64,000 nt of DNA from Halictus rubicundus (taxonomy: Eukaryota; Arthropoda; Insecta; Hymenoptera; Halictidae), in NCBI RefSeq assembly GCF_050948215.1, contig NC_135165.1, positions 2,764,501 to 2,828,500 on the forward strand, in the 5' to 3' direction. Of this stretch, positions 1 to 13,948 are shown piece after piece (position 1 is the first letter of the stretch; each line of letters starts with the position of its first letter). A program made the translations under genes and the position numbers. The notes beneath the pieces are model-generated. The model worked only from the letters and a program-made list of their open reading frames with translations, made no database searches and was not told the origin of the DNA.

Positions 1-1814
1 CCGTTCTTTCTCATTTGTTAGAAAAACTGTACTTATTTTATAAAAAAAACTAGAACGAAGGAGAATTATCTTTCCTGGCCAAGCAGGTTTCTCGGAGGTT
101 CGATTTTGCATACGCGGGGTGGTCCAGGTATTGCGGATTTGGAGTAAATAAATGACGAAGTGGACAGATTTAACGGAATGCGAATGAATGGACTGGCAAC
201 GTTTTCGCGAGGACTGCGTGGAGGTTCTCTCTCGCGGTGCCGCGCCGTTTACGTCCTCTTCATAAATGAATTGACCACGAGCGACGCACGGCGAATTGCC
301 GTTTCATTATACGAGCTGTAAAGAGAAACAGAGGAATATTCGAAGAACGTGTTGAGGCAGGTTCGAGCATAGTAAGCATAAAATAAACTCGCAGACGCAT
401 GGGGTTCTACGTATGCCTCACGCACGTACCGATGCAAAACGCGTGCAGCTGCGAGAATAATAGCGATTATACAACGCGAGAAAGCATCCAGCGGTCGCAC
501 AATCCTCCTTCGATTTTGCGGACACGCTTGATCGCCAGAACATATCCGAAAATGATACAATGCGATGCAATTTCACGCGAGATCCGCATCTCGAGACACG
601 GCAAAATCGTTTGTGCGAAACGTGACACTTCATTTCAGAATAACATAAACGATTTTTATCGAGTTTTTCAACTTAATTTCTTCGTGGCTCTGAAAAATTC
701 CAGATGCCGCTTCTCTGACTCGACATTTTTACATTTTTCTCGGACTCCTACCCACGCATCAACTTTTTATTTTGCAGCAAGATTTTGCAGCCAGTATCTC
801 GTTTAGCCACTGCACACGTTATCGCAGCGATAGTATATACGTTTTAGTGTGCGCGAGTGTAGGTGGGACGAGCGAACACATTATCCCCTATTTCCCAATA
901 GCAACAGCGATATATTCGGCGGCGACGTTAAACAGTATTTCTATTCAAGCAACCGTCGCTCCCGGTAACTTGCGTGCCCCATAAATTTCCCGTTATTGTC
1001 GATTTTTTCCAAAGATTCCCGGGCTGCGCTCGGAATAATAAATAAAAGCGAAAAGGTCACGGCACGACATTTCGGCATCACGCGGTCGACGGTATTGGGA
1101 TATCATCCAGCGAAACTTCCTGGGTCCAGAAACGATTCTAACCTTTGACCTTCAGTCAACGTCTCCGTTTTTGGTCCGCCCGTGGACAGATTTGATCGAG
1201 CTCGCGTCTACTTTTACCAAATGTCAGCATCGTCGAGCGTCTCTGCCCGCAATCCTTAGCTCGACTGTACGTTGAAAATTATGTTGGAAGAAATGGGAAC
1301 ACGGTGCACGTTGCTCAGAATTTTCGCGATGTTACCGAACGCTCCCGGAACGGGGAGTATAACGCCGATAAACAAAATCGTTGCCGATGATTTAGGGGAC
1401 TACTAAACTCGCGCAAAATGACCGTCGAAACACCGTAAGCGCCGTGTGTATCGTCGATCCGTTGCTATCGTTGATATCCACGCATAACGCGGACGATAAA
1501 CCCGAATAGCGTCCGATCTGTCATTCCTACGCTAGAATATTCCTGATATTTATGCCGGTAACGTGCTCCAAAATCGAAGACGATATTACAAGGGGACGTA
1601 GGCGGGTCTCGGCTGCCACGAGGAGGATCTACGCAAGAACCCTGGGCATATATCCGGCGAAACACAATCCACGAAACCAGGGCTCCCACATTCTTATCGT
1701 ATCCTCTTTTCGGTGGCTAGACAACCCTTTCTCCAGGCGATCTGTTAGACACCCCAAAAATACGAGCGGTTGCTACGGCACTGCGGGCTGGACAGTGTTT
1801 TCATATGAAATCAG

Positions 1815-2064
1815 TTAACCCTTAGCACTCGAATGGCGACTGTAAGGCGCAACTAAAAATTGCTGTATCATTATTCAAAATATTTTTTACATTATTAAAT
1901 TTGTTTGTATTTAACAAGTATTCTAAACGCTTCAGTATTGTACGAGTAAATTGCTCCATTTTCGTATGTATAACATGAAAACAAAATATATAGAAGAGAA
2001 ATATTCTAGGTCGAAAGAAATGTTTCGTTTTGGAGTTAAAAGAGCTTCGAGTGCAAAGGGCTAA
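1815..2064. mobile_element. piggyBac-type MITE, family A, copy 1
   Basis: Begins TTAA then CCCTTAGCACTCGAA and ends with the inverted counterpart CGAGTGCAAAGGG followed by CTAA, a degenerate TTAA. The interior is AT-rich and lacks coding capacity. It shares the core around TTTCATACGAA and TTACTAAACATTT-like blocks with the copies at 4618, 10727, 27267 and 37100. TTAA targets with termini starting CCC are typical of piggyBac elements, so this is inferred to be a non-autonomous derivative. Confidence 0.75.
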
Positions 2065-2114
2065 CACTATGACTACCAAACTAGAAAGCTCAAAAATTCC
2101 ATGAAATCAAAATA

Positions 2115-2311
2115 AGTTATTCAAGACTAGAACTACCGAGCAATAAATGCGACCGACGTATATTGCTTTGTAACTGTGCCTATGCAGACTTCATACGACT
2201 TTTATTGCAATATGTGCTTCAATGAAGAGGTTCATTAAAACAATCTCAGTAACTGTAAAAGAAAAAATTATGAACCAGTCATTCTGACTGGTCCGGTAGT
2301 TCTAGTGTTAA
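2115..2311. mobile_element. TTAA-flanked MITE, family B, copy 1
   Basis: The right end is GGTAGTTCTAGTGTTAA and the left end carries the inverted CTAGAACTACCG. The left TTAA is degraded, so the left boundary is approximate. The same ends bound the copy at 21,986-22,206. It abuts family A copy 2 at a shared TTAA, showing clustering of insertions at TTAA sites. Confidence 0.6.
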
Positions 2312-2529
2312 CCCTGAAGCACCACTAGAAATTGCTGTGGCATTATTTCAAAGAAATTGGAAAAAATATTACAAAATATTTGTTACATTACAAAATTTGT
2401 ATTCAGTAGATTACTAAACATTTAAATATTATATGTGGAAATCGGATCAGTTTCGTACGAATAAAATGAAAATATTCTAAGACGAAAGGAGAATTTAGTT
2501 TCAGGGTTAATGAAATAGCAAAGGGTTAA
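2308..2529. mobile_element. piggyBac-type MITE, family A, copy 2
   Basis: TTAA-CCCTGAAGCACCACTAG at the left. The right end is ambiguous, because both TTTCAGGGTTAA and, 19 bases later, AAGGGTTAA are present. The interior (GTGGCATTATTTCAAAGAAATT and onward) matches the reverse of the 27,267 copy and the direct 37,100 copy. Non-coding. Confidence 0.7.
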
Positions 2530-4617
2530 TGAAATAAAAATTGAAAAAATATGAATCTATGATATTGAATAGTTCTTCAACTTTCTTGCATTTTACAGAT
2601 CCCAATCGGTACAATGTTGTACAATTAACGTGAAAATTCATATTAAATCCTGGACAAATAATTTCGTCACCCACGTGTTAAAAAATTCGTTCAGCGTGTA
2701 CGAGTCACGCAACTATTTAAATTCTCGGATAGATACTCTGTTGTGACGTTGGAGCATTTTTTGAGAAGCTAGTTCGATTAATGCCAGCGCATTAACTCCG
2801 GTATAACGAGCTAGAGCATACCAGACCCGCGCACGTAGAGAAGCTTTTCCATTCAAGCTTCTCGATAGCTATGAGCACCGGTGCCATAACAATCGGTCGG
2901 TGCCAATATTTTTTCTCGGTGCGGCACGATAACGTGGCAAACGTCGATGCGCGCTCTGCGCCGTTAAGTGGGCGACAGCCTTAATACTAAACTGTCTCAT
3001 CCTCGTCTCGGCGGTCGTTCATTCAGAACGCGAAATCAATGAATGTTATTTTCGGCGGAGCCCGGCGACGTTTACCACCGGCTGACGCACACCACGCTCC
3101 GCGCGGTGCATGTGCAGTTGACGGCGGGTCTTTCTACGATTGCACATTTACGTCCGGAGCTTTTACGACCGCGCTTGCGAAACAAATTGCACGCGCCGTT
3201 GAATTGATTCGGGCATACGTGGCTTTTTACCCGACGAGGAAACTTTTTCGAACTCTGTCCGTCGGTGTTTTCGAATCTCGGAACACGACCGATCGCCAAA
3301 ATTTCGCGAGCGTTCTCGTTTTTCAAAAAATTGAAAACTCCAGACAATTATCGGCGAAAACACAGCTGGGACACGATTTGTCAATAATCGCGAACACGCG
3401 AAACAAACAGGCAAATAAAATCGTAAAAATCGTATGAAACCAGTTCGAAGAGTTAAGAAGAAATGGCCGCGGTTCGCAGAAAATTCGAGAGAGTCGTTCG
3501 AATTTATATTCGCTCGCGTGTGCTCGTTTAGTAATTATTCAATTTAGTCCGTCCGACGATCCCCCGCGCGAAGAAAAACAAGCGTGCCTCGCTTTGAGCA
3601 CGCGGCAGAGTAATTTACTGATGCGGCCGGCTTTCGACTGGATTAGGATTCACGGTTCCCCGGCCCGGTCGTATTTTTAGTTGCATAGTGACGAGCTGGG
3701 AGAACCAGGACGCGTTATCCTCCGCGCAAATGCATACGAACCATGCGAAATATGAAGCACTGCTATGTTAGAAAATCTCGAGATTATTGTTTATTGGTGT
3801 TGGATGCAATCGGGCATGTCGCTTCTGTCAATTAGCGAACGAGCAGGCCTCTGAACACAATTTGTCTTAAACAGAAAAATCTACGGTAGCACAATAAGTT
3901 AACAATAAGTTAATTGAGAAGTACGTTGGCCGGGGCTTGGAGATACGGCGCGTCCCGGTTTTTCTCCGTCTCGCCAAAAAAGGGAAGAATGACGCGAAAT
4001 AAGTATAAAACGAGAGGATTGGCCGCTTTGGGGCGCCATCGAGGAAGCGTCCTTTCACCCGAAAATTCGATAGCTTATTGCCTATAAAAGGACACGAGCC
4101 GACATTAAAATCGGCCGTGCAGTTGAAACGGAATGTTAGAATCCGTAAAGACCGGTTCCTCGGACTTGCCATGTAAGACATGTTCTTTGTTTAACGTGCA
4201 ATTCCTTCCTCAATTAAACAAACTTATGCGCCGGTCCCCGGGGAGAAAAACGTGGTGGAAATTAACGGGCCCGTAAAACCCGTGACGTTAATAATGACAT
4301 TATTGCATCGTTTCGATCCGAGGCCGTACCACCTCTGTGACACCCGAGCAGGATTTAAAAGGATGATGCGCGCGGCGTTAACAACGACGACGGACACTCG
4401 GCGTATAAAACGAATCGTCATAACAGTTCACCGAATTATGGTCTCGCTAGCCTCGCGCGCGCCAGGACTTTTAAGGCGGTCCCCGAATCATTCTCGGAAT
4501 CCTCGTCCGTTGGTTAATCTTTCGGCGCAGCGGTTTTTCCATCGGGACTCAACCTACTTCGGGACGGGAAGAATGTGCAAAACGTTGCGATATCAATTAA
4601 CACACGTGGACACGCAA

Positions 4618-4866
4618 TTAACCCTTTGCACTCGAAGCCATTTTAACTCTAAAAATATTTCTTCCGACCTAGGATATTTCCCTTCTATATATATATATAT
4701 TTTTCATACTATACATACGAAAATGGTGCAATTTACTCGTACGGTACTGAAATGTTTAGTAATTTATTAGATACAAACGAATTTACCAATGTAAAAGATA
4801 CTTTGAATAATGATACAGGAATTTTTAGTGGCGCTTTACAGTTGCCATTCGAGTGCTAAGGGTTAA
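4618..4866. mobile_element. piggyBac-type MITE, family A, copy 3
   Basis: The best-preserved copy. It has perfect TTAA at both ends, the left terminus CCCTTTGCACTCGAAGCC and the right terminus GCCATTCGAGTGCTAAGGG as an imperfect inverted repeat. A short TA microsatellite lies inside near 4,686-4,700. An open frame runs through it by chance; there is no transposase. Confidence 0.8.
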
Positions 4867-6532
4867 TCGATTGCAACTAGAATCGAAATTCGAATCGCTC
4901 GTATTGGAGATTCATTGAAATTGTAAGAAGTTGGATAGATCGCGTTCGAGAGTTGCAATTTTGATGACATTTTTCTGATCGAACAAGAAACACAGTAAAA
5001 GATAGCGAAATGTTATTTTCGCAGATTTTATGCCGACAACGTATTAACGTTATACCGTGCGGAATATACAGATCGCATAAAGAATCGCTGCGTGTGATTT
5101 GCATGTTGACACAAACACTTTAAACCTCCGGTACAGACCTTTTGCTGCAACGTGTTAAGACGCGAAGGATTTTTATGTGCTTACTAATGCGATTTTTTCC
5201 CATATTTGTTCGTAAATCAATCGCAATTTGTTGGGTGTTAATTGACGTTTGCACAGCATTAACGATTTATTTTGTCCGTTCCCGTGGATCGATGTCTAAT
5301 TCACTGCGAACACACAGTGTCTCGGTGCAAGAAAAAAGAAGCCTCTGTGTCTTGGGATTTCGAGTCGTTTCGAAGTTCATGGGCTCACCATACGATGACC
5401 TTTGGACCCACGGAAATCACCGTGATGAATACAAAATTACCCAAACGTTATAGCTACATCGATTCTGCCGATAGCGATCTTTGCGCTTTCATTTGCGTTC
5501 CCAACAAACGAAGGGTCCGGGATTAGGTCGGACCGTAAAAATGATATCGTAACTATCCGTCCTTTCACTCTGACGTGCAGAAACATTTACAGCCAATTAA
5601 TACCGATCTGTCAAGGCGAAACCTTCTCGAAAGTAATTTTGACAAGCATACACAAAATGCCAATAAAGTTTCGCTTCCGCTGTTTGACGTTTGGCTCTAA
5701 AATATTTAAATTTGTACAAATGGCCGAAGTAGTCGCTTCTGTGGGTGATCTTTAATTTTTGCGTATTTTTCACGACAGGTAAACTAACGTTCTCATCAGA
5801 ATATCAACCGTCCTTCTTTTACCATATATTTCTATCGGTCGCGGTGCATTGGACGCAGTTTATATATTTTGAATTAATTGATTGATAATTGATTCCAAGT
5901 GAAGACCACTCCAAAGAGGGCTTTTTGGGCCCGTCGGTAGAACAAAGGGGGTAGGAATGGGCCAGTGGGGCTAGCAACGTGGTCCATCGGTCGCGTGGTG
6001 CGACGCGCACCGGGTGACTCAGAAATTCCTGGAGCGGGACTGACAGGCGAAATGGGTCAGACACGGTGCACTTAATAAAGGCAGAATAACGCCCGGGCCC
6101 GGGAGATTACCATATGAATTGGTGTGCGCACAACCACCGGTGAAAAGGAACGGTCGTGGCGTACCCGTGGGCCAGAGATCGCGCGCTCGCGCGCTAGCAA
6201 CCTGGCGTATCTCCTGGTGACGCCTATTGTGTGTGGTCTGGAACGCGTACGTGTGCCTGTCATCGACTGTCAGCAGCGGCTAGCTTGACGAGCAATCGCT
6301 CACTTTTCTGTCAACGGGCCTCGCACGCACACGCGCCTAAGCTGACGGGTTCCTCCAACCGGTTCCACAACGCAACACTATCGCGCTTCGTTCCTCCTCG
6401 CTCTGGTCCCTTCTCACTCCCTAACCCTTTCCTTCGTCTTTTCTCGATTCAACCCTTACGCCCATACACGGTGACTAATTTTGATCTCCCTTTAAAATTG
6501 TTTCCACGCGATTGCGAGAACTTTTCTGGATA

Positions 6533-6568
6533 ATTCTAACCCTTAGCACTCCGGTAAAAGGGCTAACA
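6533..6568. repeat. Minimal family A terminus pair
   Basis: TAACCCTTAGCACTCC is followed after a few bases by AAAGGGCTAAC. The two termini of family A lie almost back to back, with essentially no interior. It reads as an extreme internal deletion or an excision remnant. Confidence 0.5.
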
Positions 6569-7320
6569 ATACGGATCCTTCGCTCGGTAGTCAGGATAAC
6601 TATCGGACAGAAGTAAGTAGTACAGAACTGGTAGGTTTAGCCTTCTCTCTAGCGTAATAAAATATTATGTCCGGTAAATCCCGCAGACAGTGCGCTCCAC
6701 GGAATTGGGAGATACGAAAAAATTAGCTATCCAAGTATCCGCTATCAAACAGAGAATGATGCAATTCGCCTGAATGTATCCTAGGTTCCTGCACAGCCAA
6801 GTGGAGCAACGACGTGGGCGATACCGCCCCCGAGCCGATTCGAGGGGGTCGGTGCATAAACATATAAAGCAGCGGGAATTTGCGAGTGCATCTTTCTGTT
6901 TGTTCGGAAGGTGACTAATTTTTTATCCGGAAAGGGGACGAGGTCAAAAGCAAGAGTTTCGGGAATCGCCGGAGTGGTGCGACAACCGAGCAATGCTCGC
7001 GGCGGCCGGTTATCGGAGCGTATCGTTTTTTCCAGGAACGCGTGAACGCCGCGTCGATCCCGGGGAGCATTGTGTGTCGCGGTTATCGGGAAGAGGAGAG
7101 TCGGCGGGGGATCACGAAGTTCCGAACGAGCATGAATGCAAAGCGAGATAGGGGAACTGGTGGCGGGGACCCCCGGCTGATCTCGGCCGCTAATTTCTCG
7201 TGGTCGCGGCGCGAAACGATGGTTAATCGTCGAGCTCGTTTCGAGGGATCGTTGGTGAAACAGCGGGATGAATAGCCGTGGTTATGCGAGTGGAAAGGGT
7301 GCGAGACGGCGATCCCGGAG

Positions 7321-7322
7321 AA

Positions 7323-7353
<31 letters not shown>

Positions 7354-7363
7354 AAGAGAGAAG
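7321..7363. repeat. AG-rich microsatellite
   Basis: Near-perfect AG dinucleotide run with occasional extra A. It creates charge-rich spurious frames on both strands. Confidence 0.95.
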
Positions 7364-7492
7364 GATGTCGGCGCGGCGGAGGGCGGGCTGTCATAAATTT
7401 AAGCAACAATTAACATTCAGAGTCGGCCTGTTCCCACAGACCATGTTGCATACGTATCTGTATCGGTGGGGGGACAGGCAGACGGAACGAAG

Positions 7493-7523
7493 GAGGGGGG
7501 AGGAGGAGGAGGAGGAGGAGGAG
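7493..7523. repeat. GGA trinucleotide microsatellite
   Basis: Run of GGA units preceded by a G tract. It is read as poly-Glu on plus and poly-Pro on minus in spurious frames. Confidence 0.9.
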
Positions 7524-10500
7524 GCCGCCTTGGTACAAAGTCAGTTTCGGCGGTGCAGGCTCCGTGAAAAAGATGCATACTCCGGCGAAGAAAGGAAAGA
7601 AACGGCCGAGACGACCGGCTAAAAGGGAGAAAGAGCACGATAGATCGTTCAGGGGTTACAGGTTAAACTGTTCTCTCAACGCCGTCCCTGATTTATTAAT
7701 CATCGGCACAGCCGCAGGCTACCTATATTATTATCCTCTTTCCATCTGCCACTTCATTTTTCTCCTCGAAAATCATCCCGCCGATTTTTACCTCGAACAT
7801 GACACCATTATGCCCGCGAAAGTCACATTAGAGCGCCCGTGAAACGCGAAACAGTCGAAACCTGTACCGGGGATTTCTCTTCGCTTGGAATTAAACACTC
7901 TCTACGTATGTCGCCATGGCCTGGACGGTAAACGTCGCGGAATACCCCGTGCGAAAGCAGAAGTAGCTAATTTTGTCGAATAAAAGTAAAATAAAATTAA
8001 AAGTTTCTGAAACAAAATTTGAAGTGTTCCTGTGGATAAAAGAATTTCGGTAATTTGGCGTTCCCAGTAGCTCCGACGTGAAAATTTCAACTGACAAAAA
8101 AAAAAGCGAAAAAATGTCTACCGTCACACCCTGTATATTGAATGAAACGCTAACGAGAAATATTCAATTCGGAACCGAACGCGACAGTCCTTCCGAATAG
8201 GATGTCGGAGGGCCCCCGTTCACCAATCAGGAGAACAGCAATTACAGCCACGACGAATTACGGCATTACGACAATCGATTCACCGTTGAGGAGAAAAAGA
8301 AAAAAACGGAAATCTTGTTCTACGTGGCTCGTAAACGTGTTTCGTAAAGCTGAGTAATCGTTGGTGACCGTGTAACTGTTAGAAAATCACGGAGACGTTA
8401 GGCGAGGCACCAGCATGCATCTCATAGAATGTGCATCCAGAAGAATCTCCGCCACGATTGATAACAATTTTATTAGTACCTGCTATTCACATTAATTACA
8501 CGAAGAGGTATCACAGTCGACTACGTATAATAAACATCTCACTCCGTTTCTCTTCATCTTTTTGTGGCCGCCGATAGCATCGCCGGCCATGCATCACGTC
8601 TTTGTGTAATGCAACACCGTCCACGTTTAACCGAGCCTAACCGCGCGATAAGATCGTGCTGTTATCGATATCTGTTTGTATCGATCAAAGGGCTCCGGGA
8701 TAATACGAACGTTCAACGATGTCGTAGGAGGCGAGGCGGAGAATCACTATGCAGTCCCGATTTCTTGCGAGCGATTACGCTCGTTCCTCCTTTCTAATTT
8801 TTCATTACACGAAATTCGTCATTTCCTGGCCTCGATTAGCGTCGCGACCACCGAACTGATAAAAAGGTCAAAGGTTCCTCATTTTCCGATCTTCTATACG
8901 ACAATCGTCGATTTATGAATTTTTCCGAAATTATTTAATCGACCACACTTATCGTAAATAGTATTAATCGGACCGTGTTACTTTTCGAAGACCGCGCAAA
9001 CCATTGATATGCAAATTAGTTAGCCTTTACGATTAATTATAACTTTATTTTACTGCGAACTAATTCGCACGACTTTCGAGACTAGGTAGTTACAGGCGTT
9101 AATGCAACTGCGACCCGCATAATGCAGTCGGCGATCGATAAGCTCGCGTGAACTTTTCTCGTAGAAGTTCTTACTATTTTTAAAGTACGTTCCCTCGACC
9201 TTTCTTCGAAAAAATATTTCCCCTCGGAAGAAGTCAAAATACTGTTATTCTTCGCGAAGTAATAACTGTCTACTTGACTGCGATGATTCCGAGCAAGTTC
9301 GCAAGTTCCAGAAGCAACTCGTGAAAACAGGAATTCTATAAGAGCTTACTGTCTTTAGAAGTTTACTACGATTGTCATACAACATTCCCCGTATTATATT
9401 TCACGATAATACCTCGAACCAAGAGATTCGAGATTAAATTGCGATCGTCTCTCGCGTTCGATTAAAATCCGAGTTATTAATTCTCGAGCGAAGAAAATAC
9501 AAAGAACCATAAAATGCTTACCAGCTAGGAACACCGTGCGCCGACTATTCCTCCATTAGACGTGGCCTCCAATTGCTTCCCATTGCGTGTCACAAACCAC
9601 CATGAACTCCGGCTAACTGCAGCTCGAAGACTATGCAAGTCAAGAACACAATCACTGATGAAAACTGCACCCGAAACTGTTTCTCGACGCGCTCGTCTCT
9701 CGATTTATACAAATCCTTCCCCCCACCATTAAAATCTACAAATTATGTTTACAATATAAAAAAATACAAACAGGTTAATTCTGACGCCGAGGATAGAACC
9801 ATCCACCGGTATTAAAAAGAAAAAGAAACACTTCGAGGCACACGTTATCAGTCATAAAAGAACGGAAGAGAAAAAAGAAGGGACCCCATAAAACGAAACT
9901 GCGTGCAAAAAATCCGCGTAAATCGAGGGACGATTAACCGCGCGCGCAGAAATAAATGAACCCGCGTGAACAAAGTGCCGTCGAGGGACGGCGGCTGTAT
10001 CGCCGAATTTCGCGCATACCGCAGCCACGCGTAAAAATCCGCCGTTTAATTATTATTATTAACGATATCGGTGCCGGAACTCTCGTATGGTGTGTTGCCG
10101 CGAGCCGGCGAGCGTCCCATATGCTGCACAGCCTCGCCAACAGCTGACTGCCCTCTCGACGCCGCGTACGCTAATCACTAATTACACAGCATCTTAATTA
10201 TCGTCTCATTGTTCGGGCCGGGTGTATAAATAAACTACGAGAGAGTGTGCGGCGGCGTGTAACGACTCTATCTACGCACGGCCGAGTCTTGAACCTCCGA
10301 GGCTGCCCGCGGTTTCCCTTTGATGTGTTAATCATGCTGTTCCACCCCATAACCTCGCCCGGAGAACACAACCGATGCTATTGGGCCGGCGAAAGGCTTT
10401 TTTTCGTTTTTCCCTTGACCTGGTCACTCGATTGTCCTACTTGGAGACAGCTGCGATTCGCATGGTTTCCTAATTCGCCAACGACCGCCGTGATTGCCCG

Positions 10501-10726
10501 CTCGGGCCCCGAACGCACACTAAATGAAATAGCATATTGACTCTTCGTTAAATGGATGCTTTTCGCGATCTTAGGCCACTTGGTTACGCCACCAGTGGCC
10601 TCATGTTAGCGTGGCTAGATAAATTTACATAATCGTTTTAATTGAATTTGTTTCTACTGATACAGCTTTTTAAAAGAAAGAAATTTCTCGAATAATTCCA
10701 CACGCCTTCGAGTAACGCGCAGAATA

Positions 10727-10976
10727 TTAACCCTTTGCACTCGAAGCTATTTTAACTCCAAAATTTAATATATTTTTATTTTGATTTAACAAAAATATTC
10801 TATATATTTGTTTCCATGTTGTACATACGAAAATGGTGCGATTTACTCGTACAATACCGAAGTGTTTAGTAATTTATGAAAGACAAACAAATTTGATAAT
10901 GTAATTAATATTTCGAATAATGATACTGCAATTTTTAGTGGCGCCTTACAGTCGCCATTCGAGTCCTAAGGGTTCA
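10727..10976. mobile_element. piggyBac-type MITE, family A, copy 4
   Basis: TTAA-CCCTTTGCACTCGAAGC at the left, and GCCATTCGAGTCCTAAGGG followed by TTCA (mutated TTAA) at the right. The interior includes the family blocks GTACATACGAAAATGGTGC and GTTTAGTAATTTAT. Length and layout match the 4,618 copy closely. Confidence 0.8.
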
Positions 10977-12547
10977 GAATACTTCGCAATCAAGCAGACG
11001 GTGTCCTTAAATAGTCCAGACTTTGATAAACAACGAAGCATGAAGAAACAAACGATTGCACATCTGTGCGCCCGTAATTAGACAGCGGGTCGGAATGAAA
11101 AGTAGACTAAGTTTAATTAGACGGAACGTTTTTCGCGACAGCTTGCATCACGATCACCGCGGCGACGGTTGATCGCGCGGCGTATCTTCGAGTGCATACT
11201 CCAGTAAAAATTCCCGCTGTTTTTCCGTCGAGCTAATAATTCGCCAGGTCAAGGGAAACAATAGTAAATCGTAGTCCCGATATCGGCGCGCCTCTGTCCG
11301 TCGCAGGGTCGAGTTCACTGTTTTTCCCCCTGAAATGGAGAAGTCGGATAAGAGAGCCGCGATCCGGAACGAAGGTAATCGCGAACCGTCACAGACGGAA
11401 TTGTAAACACGGCTTAAAGTCTGGATAGACGAATGGCGGCGCCAACGTAACGCTGACGCAACACGTAAGAGAAGAGTAAACGCGGGTCGCCTCGTCTCGC
11501 GACAAAAGGTAACGTCACGTTATCCTGGATCCGCGGAAAGGACGGCCATTTCGATCCATTCTGAACTCGCTGTAAAACATTTTCAATCTGCCGTATTCAT
11601 ATCGAACGAATATATGAAAAACTTTTGAAACTGAAAGAGAACACATTCGGAACGCAACAAAAAAATAATCATACTTTACTATACATCTTTCCTTAAAGAT
11701 ATCTTCAATACAATTCTGAAAGATATCTTTAATATCTTTAATATTTATCTTCATATGTAGATATTAATTACAATACTGATAATCTTCTATATTATCGTAG
11801 GTTTCTATGTCCTCGGGTGGTCGCCAAAAGATCATAGAACAAAATGGCCACTGCCATCACCGAATACGACTTCTGAATAGTGAAGTCTTTCGTGTTTTTT
11901 TTTTTGGGGGGGAGAACGAAAACTATTTTCCGAGCAACCTAATGGAAAGTACAAGTGTGATTGCACATCGCAGAAAATTGTGTGTCGATATAAGGGCTAG
12001 ATATTCGTGATAAGAGGGTTCGGAGGTTTCCCTGAAAATTGGAGACAGCACTTCGGGTGATCTTTTTGAGGGAGTTCGGTGCGATCGCTGGAGGATCAAG
12101 TGCACGCATCGAGTGGCATCCCGGCGCTTCCTAATCGGACAGAAAGCAAGAAAAACTGCGTGCCGTTGAGACGAGAAAGTGCAGAGAAAGGAGGAGAATT
12201 CGTGCGGTGGCTGCGAGCGACCGAGCAAAAAGAAACGATAAAAAGAGCGGAAAAGAAAAACGAGAAAACGAGAATGGGAGAGGGGAGAGAGGAGAAGGAT
12301 AGGGGGATGAGGGAAGAATGGAGGAGGCAGAGGGAGAAGAAGTATTCGCAAAATCGGCGTGGAGAGGGTCCGAAGGTGGACGATGCGTAGGGCAATAAAT
12401 ATCGCGCGATTAGATCTTCGAAGCAGCCGCTGTTGGGGTTGCTTACGTACAGTGGGAGCGTCTATTAATCACTCGATGTTAATCAAGCCGGCTGCTAAGT
12501 AGGCCGCGCCGCAGCATTGAAGTGCATTGCCACGTACACGCATATAT

Positions 12548-12625
12548 CGCTGTTGACGGTGAGTGCACAGCACTGCACTGCACAAGCACTGCACAGCGCT
12601 GCACAAGCACTGCACGGCCAGACGC
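12548..12625. repeat. GCACTGCACA-type tandem repeat
   Basis: About 75 bases built from reiterated GCACTGCACA / GCACAAGCACTGCAC units, irregular period. No gene context recognised. Confidence 0.75.
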
Positions 12626-13948
12626 GCGTACTGCACGTCCGTGACAAATGCTTCGCATAATCGGACGTGCGGAGAGATAAAACAGGGAAAGTCCCTGGAA
12701 CCGTATCGCTCATTCGATTATTGGCAATCACGTTGAGTGACCTTGCCTTCCTCGCACCATACTCCTCACTCCACAGAGAGCTCCATCTAATATTTCATTT
12801 TTCCTAGCTGTTCCGGCATCTTTTTGCGAAGCGGTCACCAACATTTTCGAAGCGCGTTAAACAATTTATCCACACTGTTCTTCAAAAACAGATTATAGTG
12901 TAAGTTGAGAACTTACGAAGATGACGAGTCGCACGAAGGTCAACTTTCCAGACGGAACTGTGCATTTTAAGAAATTCTGATGATGCGTGGACAGCTGATT
13001 ATTATAAAAGTTAGCAAATCAAATATGCTAAGGGTGGACCATGAAAGATTTGAAAGCGTATGTTCTCATACGAGGAGCGCATGAGGGTCAACAGCAGGAT
13101 TTAAGCGATTAGCCGGTTAGGCAATCGGTAATTCTTCTCCACGTGCATGGATCGATAAAAAAAAAAAGGATGAAACGGGGATCGGGCTATCAATTCAACG
13201 CCGCTACAGGCCTCCTAATATTTGAGGGGATGGTCCCTACCTACCGCAGACCGCGCGCGTGTTGCTCTCCTTATGTTTGCGGAATTAATCAGGACTAATT
13301 GCCAATCTGTTCGAGGGGGCTCGAGATCTTTCACCAGACTTCGCTGATTTCTATCGCGCGGGGGATCTTCTCCCTTCCACGAATCCCACGGGCCGCAAGA
13401 TTGCCGCATCTTGCGTAGCAAAATATTTCACAAATACCAGGAAAATTTCCACGAAACAATTTGAGAACTTGATCCCGCTGTTTGTAGTTTCATCGAATAG
13501 CACGGGATCTGTGCAGAACGTGTCAAGAAGCGCGAATCTGCACGCGGGACGTAAAATTTCCGCTAAACGGCCGATCGAAAGCGGGAGTCCCGCAAAACGG
13601 TGGAAAGAGAAGAAAGAAGCGGCGGGGGGAGGGGAGGGGAGGGGCAGAGGAAACGGAGTCTTTATGGACTTGTTTGTCGCTCTGCGGCTTTTTCGAAATT
13701 ATTTGAAAAGTTCGAGTCCACGTCGGAACGCATTCGCAAGATCGTTTTAGACGATCACGCGACAGCTAGACGAGATGATTTCCTCTTTCGCGGTAATCGG
13801 GTATCAAGTGGGAGCACCGATACGAAAACATTCCCAGTTTATATCTAATTCGCATTGTACGCGGAACTTCGACCAAACTCGGCCGAATCGGATGCGTTCG
13901 CCTCGCCAAATTCGCGGACCGTTTTCCGAAACGGCGCTTTCTATTATC

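Noticed and set aside
4252..4770. 172-codon plus-strand frame
   Set aside because: Its last third lies inside a family A MITE and the rest lacks any recognisable domain.
9528..9640. Minus-strand segment with a good donor (AGCTG then GTAAGC)
   Set aside because: All frames contain stops and the acceptor is weak. At most a non-coding exon, which cannot be shown.
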